DNA from: Halomonas sp. DQ26W
Lineage (GTDB): Bacteria > Pseudomonadota > Gammaproteobacteria > Pseudomonadales > Halomonadaceae
Assembly (NCBI RefSeq): GCF_003339685.1
Contig: NZ_QPKI01000003.1
Coordinates: 1 to 60,248 of the forward strand
Reading direction: 5' to 3'
DNA: 60,248 bases
Shown: piece by piece, positions 49,501 to 60,001 of the stretch
Layout of the letters: each line of letters opens with the position of its first letter
Position numbering within the stretch: position 1 is the first letter of the stretch
Made by a program: the position numbers and the translations under genes
Notes under the pieces: model-generated
What the model saw: only the letters and a program-made list of their open reading frames with translations
Database searches by the model: none
What the model was told of the DNA's origin: nothing

Positions 49501-50058
49501 GGCCAGATGGAAGCGATCGGCTATGGGCTGTACATGCAAATGCTCGACCGCGCCGTGGCCGCCATTCGCGCCGGCAAGACGCCCAATATCGACGCCCCTC
49601 TGGACGAAGGCGTGGAAGTGAGCCTCAACCTTCCGGCACTAATCCCCAATGACTATCTGCCCGATGTCCAGCAGCGGCTGGTCATGTACAAGCGCATCGC
49701 CAGTGCAGAGACCGAGGCGGACCTCAAGGAGCTGCAGGTAGAGATGATCGACCGTTTCGGCCTGCTTCCGGCGCCGGTGAAAACCCTGGTGCGTCAGACC
49801 AAGCTGCGCCAGCGGGCCGAGCGCCTGGGTATCGTGCGACTCGAGGCCGGTGCCGCGAAAGGACGACTGATCTTTGGCTCACAGCCCCTGGTCGACCCAA
49901 TGGTTTTGGTGCAGCTGATCCAGAAGTCCCCGGAGTGTTATCGGCTCGACGGTGCTGACACGCTGCGCTTCGAGCTGGAAATGGAAACGGAGGAGGCTCG
50001 CTTTCGCGTCCTCGAACAACTGCTAGAGGTACTCAACCGCAAGGCGGATGCCGCCTGA
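46591..50058 (+). CDS. mfd: Transcription-repair coupling factor (Mfd)
   Basis: 1155 aa. It removes RNA polymerase stalled at lesions and recruits UvrA. Parts: UvrB-like N-terminal domains (FFSTTPILPFPDWETLPYD), the RNA-polymerase-interacting domain with VVHQTHGVGRY, the RecG-type translocase with Walker A GDVGFGKTEVA and DEEHRFGV, the TRG motif region, and the C-terminal D7 domain. GTG 46591 gives MPDDNPMSHF; the ATG at 46609 is also possible. Confidence 0.96.
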   Translation: MPDDNPMSHFSLLDPPRPQGLRNTLFWHTPPGSGTALALAYLAEDAPLLVVTADTAGAQRLENDLRFFSTTPILPFPDWETLPYDSFSPHQDIVSARLRTLRRLQDGMHGIVLVAINTLMQRLPPVEYIAGRVLTLEVGMRLDRENFRESLSRAGYRAVETVYEPGEYALRGALIDLYPMGSESPLRIDLFDDEIDTLRHFDPDTQRSREKVDRVELLPAHEYSLARSSITCFREGFETLFDVDPRQCPLYVDALKGIPSPGLEQYLPLFFEETATLFEHLAEGTRVALLPGAFDAAEHHWAAIQSRYGSLGVDPTRPLLPPHRAFVPVAEVFAAIKRHPRVELIDDPDHRHALQPEAKAPPSVPINARAKQPLAALEGFLARHPNTRTLFVAESRGRREALEETLAPLHLQLPHVANFRRFLADDSRLAITEGEIDAGLWLEHPDLAVISETELLGDVVRQSRRREKATDANELAVRHLAELRPGAPVVHQTHGVGRYRGLETLEAGGQAAEFVSLEYAEGAKLYVPVDSLHLISRYAGADDELAPLHRLGSDHWDRARRKAAEKIRDTAAELLDVYARREAREGFACAPPDEEYSRFAASFPFEETPDQRAAIDAVIGDMTAPRPMDRVVCGDVGFGKTEVAMRAAFLAVQSDRQVVVLVPTTLLARQHYENFRDRFADTAVQIELISRFTAGKGQAESLKRIESGKADIVIGTHKLLSKSMKLPNMGLLVIDEEHRFGVTQKERLKNLRAEVDILTLTATPIPRTLNMAMSGIRDLSIIATPPARRLSVKTFVQQRDESVIKEAILREILRGGQVYFLHNEVKSIEIAAEKVRELVPEARVAVAHGQLPERALERVMSDFYHKRFNVLVCSTIIETGIDVPSANTIVIERADRFGLAQLHQLRGRVGRSHHQAYAYLLAPPPRTMTRDAAKRLEAIAGAEDLGAGFTLASHDMEIRGAGELLGEEQSGQMEAIGYGLYMQMLDRAVAAIRAGKTPNIDAPLDEGVEVSLNLPALIPNDYLPDVQQRLVMYKRIASAETEADLKELQVEMIDRFGLLPAPVKTLVRQTKLRQRAERLGIVRLEAGAAKGRLIFGSQPLVDPMVLVQLIQKSPECYRLDGADTLRFELEMETEEARFRVLEQLLEVLNRKADAA

Positions 50059-50116
50059 GGCAGCGCGCCAGCCCAGGTTTGGTTTATGGGGTGCTCCCTG
50101 TGACCGCCCTGAGGGC

Positions 50117-50122
50117 TATAAT
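50117..50122 (+). promoter_or_regulatory. -10-like TATAAT upstream of the L,D-transpeptidase gene
   Basis: A perfect TATAAT lies about 140 bp before the start, just after mfd. There is no convincing -35 at 17 bp. A candidate promoter for the 50258 gene. Confidence 0.3.
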
Positions 50123-50257
50123 GGCGATACGTGTTGTCAACATCGCAACAATAGACACGCACCGGCATCACTGGCACCCAGCCAGGACGCCTGAACCGTC
50201 GCCCTGCAGTGTACCGGCCATTTGATACCCGGCTGTAGCCGACTCTCCGACGAGATC

Positions 50258-51343
50258 ATGACGTTGATGACTATCCCGACACTGGCCAGATGTACATTGC
50301 GCTGTGCCGCGCTCTTCGCCTTAGCTGCCATGCTTGCGGCTCCGGCGCTTTCCGATGAGCTTGATGACCAAAACACGCTGCCCCGTGGCCACTTCCTGTT
50401 GCCCGAGGAAGGCAACATGATCGGTGAGGCCTACACCGTTACCGTCGAGGAAGGCCAGACCCTGATCGATATCGGGCGCCAGCACAATGTGGGCTATGAC
50501 GAGATACGCATGGCGAATCCGGATGTCAGCATCTGGGCGCCCTTTGCCGGCACCGAGGTGGTGATTCCTTCCCAACACATCCTGCCCGACGCACCGCGCG
50601 AAGGAATCATCATCAACCTCTCCGAACTACGGCTCTATTACTACTCCCGTGACGGTGTGGTCGAGACCTATCCCATCAGCGTAGGCCGTGACGGCTTTGC
50701 AACGCCGGTAGGTGTGACGAGAACCACCGTCAAAGTCAAGGATCCGCACTGGTCACCACCTCGCTCGATGCGCGAGGAAGCCGCCGCTAGGGGTGAGCCG
50801 CCACCGGCAGTCGTGCCACCCGGACCCGACAACCCGTTGGGCCGACACGCCATCCTGTTGGGATTGCCTAGCTACCTGATCCATGGCACCAACATGCCCG
50901 ATGGGGTCGGCATGCGTGCCAGCCGAGGCTGTATCCGGATGTTCCCGGAGGATATCGAGTCGCTCTACGATCGAGTGCCCAGCGGTACCAAAGTGAACAT
51001 CATCGACCAGCCCTTCAAGGCCGCCTGGTCTTCCGATGGCATTCTTTACGCCCAGTCATTCCCGCAGCTCGAGGAAAATCTGGGCAACTTCGAGCCGATT
51101 CTCAACGCCATCGAGGTGGTCGCCAATACCTTTGGTGACCAGAACCCCCCGGTGGACTATGCCCAATTGCGTCGCGTCGTCGAGAACCCGAACGGCCAGA
51201 TGGTGTCGCTGTTGAAGGTCGCCGAAGAAGAGCCGACCCCGGGTGGCCCCCACCTGGATGGCCAGGAAGAAGGCCTGTTCTCCGAGTTGGAGCTCACCCA
51301 GCGGGAAGGGCTCTTTTCCGAGCTGGAAATCGGCCAGCGATAA
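50258..51343 (+). CDS. LysM-containing L,D-transpeptidase (YkuD, ErfK/YbiS type)
   Basis: 361 aa from ATG 50258 (50267 also possible). Signal peptide (CAALFALAAMLAAPALS), LysM-like EAYTVTVEEGQTLIDIGRQH, then the YkuD domain with the catalytic HGTNMPDGVGMRASRGCIRM (Cys in RGCIR). This type makes 3-3 cross-links or anchors an Lpp-type lipoprotein to peptidoglycan; an Lpp-like gene lies just downstream, on the other strand. The C-terminus ends with two near copies of EGLFSELEL/I-x-Q. Confidence 0.9.
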   Translation: MTLMTIPTLARCTLRCAALFALAAMLAAPALSDELDDQNTLPRGHFLLPEEGNMIGEAYTVTVEEGQTLIDIGRQHNVGYDEIRMANPDVSIWAPFAGTEVVIPSQHILPDAPREGIIINLSELRLYYYSRDGVVETYPISVGRDGFATPVGVTRTTVKVKDPHWSPPRSMREEAAARGEPPPAVVPPGPDNPLGRHAILLGLPSYLIHGTNMPDGVGMRASRGCIRMFPEDIESLYDRVPSGTKVNIIDQPFKAAWSSDGILYAQSFPQLEENLGNFEPILNAIEVVANTFGDQNPPVDYAQLRRVVENPNGQMVSLLKVAEEEPTPGGPHLDGQEEGLFSELELTQREGLFSELEIGQR

Positions 51344-51370
51344 CCCATCCGGCCGCTTACATGACAATGA

Positions 51371-51396
51371 GAAAACCCCGCCGAAGCGGGGTTTTC
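51371..51396. terminator. Bidirectional Rho-independent terminator
   Basis: GAAAACCCCGC and GCGGGGTTTTC form an 11-bp stem with a CGAA loop and T/A runs on both sides. It serves the plus-strand transpeptidase and the minus-strand Lpp-like gene. Confidence 0.9.
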
Positions 51397-51450
51397 TCGT
51401 ACTACAGAACCGCCATCACCCTAGCGGGCGATGCCAGTACTCCGACAGAA

Positions 51451-51714
51451 TTACTTCTGCATGGAGCGCTGGAACATACGGTTCATTTCTTCACGGTTCT
51501 GCTCAGACATCTGCAGAGCCGCCTGGGCGTCACGCTGTGCCTGGTTGGCAGTGTTCTGAGCCTGGGTCGCGATGCTGCGAGCTTCGGCAGCATCAGCCTG
51601 GGCGGATTCAGCAGTCTGGCGAACTTCATCCAGAGCAGCGTTGGTAGCACAACCGGCCAGAATGGCCATGGATGCAGCAGCGGCGGTGAGCTTCAGGGTG
51701 GTCTTCAGGGTCAT
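51451..51714 (-). CDS. Lpp/OprI-like murein lipoprotein
   Basis: 87 aa from ATG 51714 with AAGGAGA upstream. The lipobox LAGC puts the lipidated Cys near residue 22. The mature part is an alanine-rich coiled coil (QADAAEARSIATQAQNTANQ) ending in Lys, the residue linked to peptidoglycan by L,D-transpeptidases in Lpp. It resembles Pseudomonas OprI. Two YkuD genes flank it, a likely functional set. Confidence 0.88.
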   Translation of the reverse strand: MTLKTTLKLTAAAASMAILAGCATNAALDEVRQTAESAQADAAEARSIATQAQNTANQAQRDAQAALQMSEQNREEMNRMFQRSMQK

Positions 51715-51904
51715 GGTGTTCTCCTTGAGTCTTCCTTGGTACTGCACGGTTAGTACAGCGGTGTTAATGTAGCCTGAGATCAGGCAATCCTGCAAATTGC
51801 AGGATTCTTGCAGCGACTGCTGCCAAGCACAGGTGTCAAACGCTGTTTTATAATAACTTACACCGCTTGTCCATAGCTCGAAACGTCCCTTACGTATCTT
51901 GAGC

Positions 51905-52519
51905 CTAGCGGATCACAACGCGAGTGCCAATTTCGATTAGCTCGGAAAGCCTTTCGATCTGGTCGTTCGTGACCGCCACACACCCCTGGGTCCAGTGGTA
52001 ACTGGCATGCACATCAGGGTCTGCCCCACCGAGGCCATGGATGCCGATAAACCCACCCAGCACGGTCTGCTGCGGAGGATAGCCATGGCGACGATAGTAC
52101 GCGAAATAGTCTTCGTAATCGCGTTCGGTGTAAAGCCCTGATTCGAGAGCCATGCGCGCATGGGCTGGCGTCGGGTAGTCAAGCCCAACGAAGATGTGCC
52201 AATCGCTCTCGTTATTGAAGCGATTGACGCGAAACTCACCCATTGGCGTCACATTGCCACCACGTAACCGCTCAGGACTGGCGCCAGACCTGCCCAGCGA
52301 GACCGGAGAGAAGCGCTCGACGAGAGTATTGCCTCGATAGACACTGAGCGCGGCCTGCTCGTCTTCGACCAGCACCCAGAGCTCGCCGTCGTGACGAGGA
52401 ATCTGTGCACGCACCAGAAGGGTTTCGATCAGGTTGGCTCGGGCGCTATTGGCCATCAGCAAAGCGAAAGGCGCTGACAGGGCAAGCAGGCCGAAGCGGC
52501 GTCGAGATACTGAGGTCAT
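51905..52519 (-). CDS. Small L,D-transpeptidase with a Tat-like signal
   Basis: 204 aa from ATG 52519 (GAGG five bases upstream; GTG 52525 also open). The N-terminus SVSRRRFGLLALSAPFALL is a Tat-type signal (RRRFG + hydrophobic). The YkuD domain has GGFIGIHGLGG and HWTQGCVAV with the catalytic Cys. It could cross-link or modify peptidoglycan, or attach the neighbouring Lpp-like protein. The enzyme lacks a LysM. Confidence 0.87.
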   Translation of the reverse strand: MTSVSRRRFGLLALSAPFALLMANSARANLIETLLVRAQIPRHDGELWVLVEDEQAALSVYRGNTLVERFSPVSLGRSGASPERLRGGNVTPMGEFRVNRFNNESDWHIFVGLDYPTPAHARMALESGLYTERDYEDYFAYYRRHGYPPQQTVLGGFIGIHGLGGADPDVHASYHWTQGCVAVTNDQIERLSELIEIGTRVVIR

Positions 52520-52932
52520 CGGCACCTCACAGGAGAAGAAGAAAGCAGGATATTGGGTATTATGGCGTTGTTATAGCCTATCCATTGAATGGCCGTCAGT
52601 CGAAATAGAACTGCAAGAAAACGTAGCCGCACCGTTGAACCTCACTTCCGCTTCCGGCGTGAAGGCTGAGCATCGCGATGCGCTGATGACAAACAGCCCC
52701 TCACCACAAAAAATCGGTTCATCACACAGCTTTCTTGTGCACCAACTAATTGTGGAAGCACCGACTACAGGATCTTGTAGACCCTCGCCCCCAGGAAAGC
52801 TCTCATGACTTTCAGAGGGGCGGCGCCGTGTCGTGAATACTCCTACAGCGATTCATGACCGCCCCCTATCTGGATTCCCAGTAGAGACTTTCCCGTGCAA
52901 CCGCGGCCAGCGTCGGCAGGCTGACATGCAGC
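52520..52932. other. Gene-free interval between the transpeptidase and ybiT
   Basis: About 410 bp without a convincing gene. It holds AAGAAGAAAG and a few A/T-rich stretches near the transpeptidase start, where its promoter should lie, and a loose inverted pair GGGGCGG / CCGCCCC (52816-52866). Short open frames show no domain and no good ribosome-binding site. Confidence 0.4.
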
Positions 52933-54525
<1,593 letters not shown>

Positions 54526-54835
54526 TTAGGAAGATCCAATCGTAGGGAAACGCAGAACAAATCACCGAGCGAGATGAAGCGCGCGGAGCACAGGAACCGC
54601 AGCATATGGGGTAGATGTGAGGATTCCGACCGGGCTGGCGCACCAGCACCGCGCAATGCAGCGATTCGCTCGTCTAGGCATTTGGGTAGTGTTTCCGTAG
54701 TGCAAAAGACTGCAATTGTACCGCTTATGGCCGCCTATCACATGGCGATTGTCACCCACCTACCAAACTATCGCCCCGTCGGGCGCAATCCGGCGGGGCG
54801 ACAGCTAGGGCCGAGTGGATTGACTTGGGGTCGGA
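54526..54835. other. Gene-free interval with a terminator-like hairpin
   Basis: 310 bp between ybiT and the GIY-YIG-like gene. At 54772-54800 CGCCCCGTCGG pairs with CCGGCGGGGCG (11 bp with one G-T pair), 36 bp past the stop of the 54836 gene, with no U-run. The ybiT promoter should lie here; no clear boxes were seen. Confidence 0.45.
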
Positions 54836-55267
54836 TCAATCCTGACGCTCTACGGTAAAGATGCTCTGTAGCTTTTGCTTCTTGCCGTAGATATGGACGG
54901 TGGTCTCGTCGAAGGGGAAGCGGTCCAGGTACTCACTATGGTTATTGAAACGCGGCTTGTGGGCGTTGATCAGGGCCGCCGCCAGGCGCTCGCGATTGGC
55001 GTGCCCGGCAAGACCAACGGCATACCAGACCTCCTCGCCCGGCTTCAGGAAGGCCTCCAATCTGTCGAGATCCTCGTGGTGTTCCAGACCGTAGCGGGCA
55101 CTCCGATGCTCTCCCACATGGAGCAGTTCCTGCACTTCCATCTCGTCGGTTTCGGGGTCTCTGGCAGCACGAAATACGCAATAGATCCCGGATTCGTCCG
55201 GCGCGTCATGCAGTTGGCCTCGAGTCCAGTAGCCCAGCATCTTGGGGGATAAAAGCTGTTCCGACAT
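54836..55267 (-). CDS. GIY-YIG-like domain protein, possibly inactive
   Basis: 143 aa. It has SGIYCVFRAAR (the GIY strand), LLHVGEHRSARYGLEHHEDL in the place of YIG and the catalytic Arg, and ALINAHKPRFNNHSEYL, matching the LIxxxkPxxN ending. The catalytic Glu usually three residues before LI is Ala (RLAAALIN), so nuclease activity is doubtful. Followed 20 bp upstream by another minus-strand gene, likely the same unit. Confidence 0.65.
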   Translation of the reverse strand: MSEQLLSPKMLGYWTRGQLHDAPDESGIYCVFRAARDPETDEMEVQELLHVGEHRSARYGLEHHEDLDRLEAFLKPGEEVWYAVGLAGHANRERLAAALINAHKPRFNNHSEYLDRFPFDETTVHIYGKKQKLQSIFTVERQD

Positions 55268-55287
55268 AAGGTCTTCCTCCTGGTTGC

Positions 55288-55752
55288 TCAGTAATCCTCG
55301 AGTCGCTGCATGTCACGGACGATACGGCGCACCTCCGCTTCATGCCCAGCAGCAAGGGCATCGAAGAACGCTCTCTCGTCGCTGCCCCCGGCCAGCTCAC
55401 TGCGATGTACATAGAGATCCTGCAGCGTCCGGTGAGCGGTCAGTGCCGTCGCCAGTACGCTTTGCACACTCTCACTGTCGACCCCTTCGGGCAGACGTTC
55501 AAGCACCGGCGCATGAGGAAAGTCGTTAGGATCGTCGAACCATGTCTCCAGCACGCTGGAATGATCGGAGCCATCATCCAGGTAGCTGGAGAGATCGGAC
55601 TGCTGCTTGATCTCGCGCTCCGCCAGATAGTCCAATGCCATGCGCACCCGGTCGTCGACACCGCTGCCAGCCAGTTGCGAATAATGATTGGCAAGTCGAG
55701 CGTGATAGTCAGCCGCCCAATGCACCAGCTCCTTTACTTGATGAAAGCGCAT
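55288..55752 (-). CDS. Helical, ferritin-like protein of unknown function
   Basis: 154 aa, nearly all helix and acidic. It shows a repeated pattern of His/Glu (VHWAADYHARLANHYSQLA, ALDYLAEREIKQ, TAHRTLQDLYVHR, DALAAGHEAEVRRIV) like a rubrerythrin/ferritin four-helix bundle, though a complete di-iron ExxH pair cannot be confirmed by eye. It lies 20 bp before the GIY-YIG-like gene. Confidence 0.6.
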   Translation of the reverse strand: MRFHQVKELVHWAADYHARLANHYSQLAGSGVDDRVRMALDYLAEREIKQQSDLSSYLDDGSDHSSVLETWFDDPNDFPHAPVLERLPEGVDSESVQSVLATALTAHRTLQDLYVHRSELAGGSDERAFFDALAAGHEAEVRRIVRDMQRLEDY

Positions 55753-55860
55753 ACGCCCCCCAGTATCGTCATCGCCAGCCTGTATCAGCTCGCCCTAGCT
55801 TAATCTTAGTCATCGCCCGGAGATAACAGCTTGATGCATATCAACGAGAAGCGATATGCA

Positions 55861-56334
55861 CTAGCGAAGCAGCAAGGAATCGATGGCAATGAAGTCGCTG
55901 GCCGCGCGTATCAGTGAGTCGGCCGTCAAGCGCTCCACCCCGACCACGTCCACGGGAATGTTGTAGCGCTGACGGATTCGCTCGACCAACAGGTCGAAAT
56001 CACCGTCACCGGAAACGAGTATCAGCCGCTGCACGGCCGCTGCGGCCTCCATGGCATCCAGAGCGATTCCCACGTCCCAGTCGCCCTTTGCCGAGCCGTC
56101 GCTACGCTGGATGTAGGGCTTGAGTTTCACGCTGAAGCCGATGCCACGCAGGATGTTCTGAAACTGGCGCTGCCTGGGATCGCCCCGTTCTATGGCGTAG
56201 GCATTGGCCAAGACCACGTCATGGCCGACCGCAAATCGGGCCCAGAAGGCGTGATAGTCGAAATGCCGACCGAAGGCCTGGCGAGTGGTGTAGTAGACGT
56301 TCTGCACATCGACAAAGATGGCGACGCGTTGCAT
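55861..56334 (-). CDS. NYN-domain (LabA/DUF88-like) putative RNase
   Basis: 157 aa, only a NYN domain. The acidic residues of the PIN-like site are present: AIFVDVQNVYY, KGDWDVGIALDAM, and LILVSGDGDFDLLVERI. Family members bind or cleave RNA; no specific substrate is known here. It stands between the ferritin-like and DUF6586-like genes, minus strand. Confidence 0.85.
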   Translation of the reverse strand: MQRVAIFVDVQNVYYTTRQAFGRHFDYHAFWARFAVGHDVVLANAYAIERGDPRQRQFQNILRGIGFSVKLKPYIQRSDGSAKGDWDVGIALDAMEAAAAVQRLILVSGDGDFDLLVERIRQRYNIPVDVVGVERLTADSLIRAASDFIAIDSLLLR

Positions 56335-56432
56335 GGTGACACCCCGGTCGCTGAAATAGAGTCAGCCTGACACACTCGCACCCTCAGAGCGCTAGGCTTT
56401 GCCAGAAAGTCGACGAGCGAAAAGCAGAGCCT

Positions 56433-56897
56433 CTACCACTCTTCGCTGGTCTCGCGCAGGGCGGCAACTTCACGCTTGGCCTCGCTCAGACAGGCACGCA
56501 GTTCGTCGCCCAACGCCGCCGCACTTCCCACGGCAATCAGCCCTGGCGCAGCCGGGCCGGTGCGGCGCGCCACCCCATCGCTTGCATGCAGCGCGTCAAT
56601 ACGACTGAGCAGCCACGCCAGCCAGCTCTCCGGTCGGGCGGCCAGCTCTCGCAACCGGTGGAGCTCTGCCACCGACTCACCCCGGGGGTCAAGCAGTTCA
56701 CGCCAGTCATGAAGCGCCAAGCCAGCATGCTCGGTGACCTCACGCAGCAGCGACGCCAGCGCCAACTCCGTCAAGGCCAGCGCCCCCTCCTCCGCTGCCA
56801 TGCGACGCGCTTCAGCATGCTCGTCGCTGCCCGGTGAAGTATCGAGCAGGAGTTCGGCCTGATAGAGCAGCTGATTGGTGCGGGCTCGCGGGGTCAC
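56433..56897 (-). CDS. DUF6586-like protein downstream of topA
   Basis: 154 aa from the GTG at 56897, which overlaps the topA stop as GTGA; upstream codons would be inside topA. The sequence is helical: [18 protein letters not shown], then [19 protein letters not shown] and [17 protein letters not shown]. It resembles the DUF6586 family found after topA in Pseudomonas-like bacteria. The role is unknown; translational coupling to topA is likely. Confidence 0.7.
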   Translation of the reverse strand: MTPRARTNQLLYQAELLLDTSPGSDEHAEARRMAAEEGALALTELALASLLREVTEHAGLALHDWRELLDPRGESVAELHRLRELAARPESWLAWLLSRIDALHASDGVARRTGPAAPGLIAVGSAAALGDELRACLSEAKREVAALRETSEEW

Positions 56898-59521
56898 TTG
56901 CGCTTGTCCTCCACCTGCCACCTGCCATTGTCGAAGAAGGCCTTCCAGCCGGTGGCCTTGCCCTCCTCCTCGGTCATCACGAACTGCTCCTTGGTCTTGC
57001 GCGAGAAGCGGATCTGACTCGGCCGGCCATCGGGATCCTCGCTGGGAGCATCGAGCAGGAAATGGTATTTGTCAGGCAGCGCCTCGGCATGGGCCTTGAG
57101 TTCGCGGACCAGCGGTGGACGCGTCTCCCGGTTCTTGGGGAACTTGCTGGCGGCCAGGAACAGTCCACTGGCTCCATCACGCAGAACGTAGTGGTCATCG
57201 ACCTTCTGGCACTCAAGTTCTGGCATGGGAATCGGGTCTATCTTGGGCGGCGCCACCTCTCCGCTCTTGAGCAGTTTGCGGGTGTTCTTGCACTCGCTGC
57301 TGGTACAACCGAAGTACTTGCCGAAGCGGCCGGACTTGAGCTGCATTTCGCTACCGCACTTGTCGCACTCGATGGTGGGACCGTCGTAGCCCTTGATGCG
57401 AAACTTGCCCTCCTCCACCTCGTAGCCGTCACAGTCGGGGCTGTTGCCGCAGATATGCAGTTTGCGTTGTTCGTCGATCAGGTAGCTGTCCATGGCTGTA
57501 CCGCACTTGGAGCAGCGATGCTTGGCTCGCAAGGCCTCGGTCTCGGCCTCCTCATCGGCATCAGCGGCTACCGCCTCCTCACCGGGCAGCAGGTCGATGG
57601 TCGTCTTGCAGCGCTCCTTGGGCGGCAGGTTGTAACCGCTGCAGCCCAGGAAGACACCGGTGGAAGCGGTGCGAATCTGCATCTTGCGACCGCAGGTGGG
57701 GCAGTCGATATCCGTGGGGACCGGCTGATTCGGCCGCATACCGTCCTCACTCTGAGCCGCCTCTAGCTCCTCACGGAACTCCGCATAGAAGGCATCGAGC
57801 AGCTCCTGCCAGTTACGCTCGCCTTCTGCCACCTCGTCGAGGCCGTCTTCCATGCGCGCCGTGAAGGAAAAATCCATCAGGTCCGGGAAGGACTCCTTGA
57901 GCCGCTCGGTGACGATGTCGCCGAGCTTCTCGGCGTAGAAGCGCCGGTTCTCCAGCTTGACGTAACCACGGTCCTGGATCGTGGAAATAATCGCGGCATA
58001 AGTGGAGGGCCGGCCAATACCGCGTTTCTCCAGCTCCTTGACCAGGCTGGCCTCAGTGTAGCGGGCCGGTGGCTTGGTGAAGTGCTGCTGGGGATCCAGC
58101 GCTGCGAAAGTCATGGCGGTGCCCTTGGGCAGGTCGGGCAGCGCCTGATCTTCGTTCTTGCCCGCCGGCTTCATCACACGGGTATAGCCGTCGAACTTGA
58201 GTACCCGCCCTTTGGCCCGCAGTTCGTAGCCTCCGGTTTCCACGGTCAGGGTGCTGGAAAGGTATTCCGCCGGCGTCATCTGACAGGCCACGAACTGACG
58301 CCAGATCAGTTCGTAGAGTCGTTCGGCGTCGCGCTCCATGCCGGTCAGCTCACCCGCCTTGCGCTGAACCTCCGAGGGGCGGATGGCCTCGTGAGCCTCC
58401 TGGGCACCCTCCTTGCTGGAGTAGCGGTTGGGCGCCTCAGGCAGGTAGCGGCTGCCGAACTCGGAATCGATATATTGGCGAACGCTCTCCACCGCATCCT
58501 TCGACAGGTTGGTGGAGTCGGTACGCATATAGGTGATATAGCCTGCCTCGTAGAGCCGCTGGGCCAGCGTCATGGTCTTCTTCACGGAGAAACCGAGCCG
58601 GCCGCTGGCTGCCTGCTGCAAGGTCGAGGTGATAAAGGGAGCATTCGGCTTAGAGCGGGTCGGCTTATCCTCACGTGAGGTAATGGCCAGGTTCGCCTTG
58701 CGCAGCGCAGCAATGCGCTCCATGGTTTCGGCTTCCGAGGTGGGACGGAATGCCTTGCCGTCCTGACGAACCAGCTCGAAGCGAACGGGCTCACCGTCAT
58801 TCGAGACCAGGTCGGCATGCACGTCCCAGAACTCCTCGGGCACAAAGGCGCGAATATCTCGCTCGCGCTCGACAATCAGGCGTACGGCCACTGACTGGAC
58901 GCGGCCCGCGGACAGGCCGCGGGCAATCTTGGCCCACAACAGGGGCGACAACATGAAGCCGACGACACGGTCGAGGAAGCGACGCGCCTGTTGAGCCTCG
59001 ACCCGCGGGATATTGAGACTGCCGGGCTCGGTGAAAGCCTCCTGGATGGCATTCTTGGTAATCTCGTTGAAGACCACACGCTTGTAACGGGAATCCTCAC
59101 CGCCGATGGTCTCCTTGAGGTGCCAGGCGATGGCCTCCCCTTCGCGGTCAAGGTCAGTCGCGAGATAGACGGAATCGGCGTTTTCGGCCAGCTTCTGCAA
59201 TTCGGCCACGACCTTTTCCTTGCCTGGCAGGATCTCGTAATGCGCTTTCCAGCCATGCTCCGGGTCGATACCCATGCGTCGGATCAGCTGATCCTTGGCC
59301 CTGTGCTGCTTGTACTCGGCCTTCTCCTCGGGCGACATCTTGCGGGTAGCCGCAGCCTGGCGTGCGCGCTCCTTGGGGTCAGAGGCCGTCTTGCCCGAGC
59401 CGCTGGTCGGCAGGTCTCGTATATGACCCACGCTCGACTTGACGATGAATTCGTTGCCGAGATACTTGTTGATCGTCTTGGCCTTGGCCGGCGACTCGAC
59501 GATGACCAATGACTTGCCCAT
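56894..59521 (-). CDS. topA: DNA topoisomerase I (TopA)
   Basis: 875 aa from ATG 59521 (an upstream start at 59683 is open but non-conserved). It relaxes negative supercoils. TOPRIM domain: [20 protein letters not shown] and [14 protein letters not shown] with the acidic triad. The active-site Tyr is in [14 protein letters not shown]. At the C-terminus three zinc-ribbon Cys4 motifs ([24 protein letters not shown]) precede a basic tail. Upstream is a MITE-like element. Confidence 0.96.
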   Translation of the reverse strand: MGKSLVIVESPAKAKTINKYLGNEFIVKSSVGHIRDLPTSGSGKTASDPKERARQAAATRKMSPEEKAEYKQHRAKDQLIRRMGIDPEHGWKAHYEILPGKEKVVAELQKLAENADSVYLATDLDREGEAIAWHLKETIGGEDSRYKRVVFNEITKNAIQEAFTEPGSLNIPRVEAQQARRFLDRVVGFMLSPLLWAKIARGLSAGRVQSVAVRLIVERERDIRAFVPEEFWDVHADLVSNDGEPVRFELVRQDGKAFRPTSEAETMERIAALRKANLAITSREDKPTRSKPNAPFITSTLQQAASGRLGFSVKKTMTLAQRLYEAGYITYMRTDSTNLSKDAVESVRQYIDSEFGSRYLPEAPNRYSSKEGAQEAHEAIRPSEVQRKAGELTGMERDAERLYELIWRQFVACQMTPAEYLSSTLTVETGGYELRAKGRVLKFDGYTRVMKPAGKNEDQALPDLPKGTAMTFAALDPQQHFTKPPARYTEASLVKELEKRGIGRPSTYAAIISTIQDRGYVKLENRRFYAEKLGDIVTERLKESFPDLMDFSFTARMEDGLDEVAEGERNWQELLDAFYAEFREELEAAQSEDGMRPNQPVPTDIDCPTCGRKMQIRTASTGVFLGCSGYNLPPKERCKTTIDLLPGEEAVAADADEEAETEALRAKHRCSKCGTAMDSYLIDEQRKLHICGNSPDCDGYEVEEGKFRIKGYDGPTIECDKCGSEMQLKSGRFGKYFGCTSSECKNTRKLLKSGEVAPPKIDPIPMPELECQKVDDHYVLRDGASGLFLAASKFPKNRETRPPLVRELKAHAEALPDKYHFLLDAPSEDPDGRPSQIRFSRKTKEQFVMTEEEGKATGWKAFFDNGRWQVEDKRK

Positions 59522-59698
59522 AGTGCTCCACTTTCTTCGCGGCGGGGACCCGATGGCCCCCCCTGACGGTTCCGGCCCGCCTGTCCGAGCGGACGATCCT
59601 CGCGGGGTGAAAAATCCGCTTACCCTACCCCAGCAACCCTCTTTGCGCCAGTCACGGCCCGAATGACGGCACGGAACCAGCACTTTGAACGTAGCAGC

Positions 59699-59864
59699 TA
59701 GGAGCCTGTCGGGTTTGACCGATCGTTACGAGAGATATGGATTTCGAGACAAGTTTATCGATCTGATGAGGCGAATAGCCCGCTATTTAACGAATCGGAT
59801 CGAATGAAATTGGCCGAAAGACCGGATCTCGCAGTAGATCAGCGTCAGGTCCGACAGGCTCCTA
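59699..59864. mobile_element. MITE-like element with 14-bp inverted ends
   Basis: The ends are TAGGAGCCTGTCGG (59699-59712) and its exact reverse complement CCGACAGGCTCCTA (59851-59864). The sequence CTAG stands at both borders, as if a CTAG target was duplicated. The inside (~138 bp) is A/T-richer than its surroundings and holds no transposase. It lies about 180 bp upstream of topA. Confidence 0.7.
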
Positions 59865-59943
59865 GGCAGGGCTGCTGTCGTTTACTTCGCCGCCTGCCCC
59901 GCCAACATCCTTTCCTTAAGCGGGCCCACCAACGCTCCTTCTA

Positions 59944-59984
59944 TAAAAGGAGGGTGCCCCCGTTGATGGAATCGACGGGGGCAC
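59944..59984 (-). terminator. Terminator of the QAEPK-repeat gene
   Basis: A 10-bp stem GTGCCCCCGT / ACGGGGGCAC (59954-59963 with 59975-59984, 11-nt loop) lies 18 bp after the stop of the minus-strand gene at 60002. On the minus strand it is followed by CCCTCCTTTTATAG, a modest U-tract. Confidence 0.6.
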
Positions 59985-60001
59985 GATAGCGAAGGAAACA
60001 A

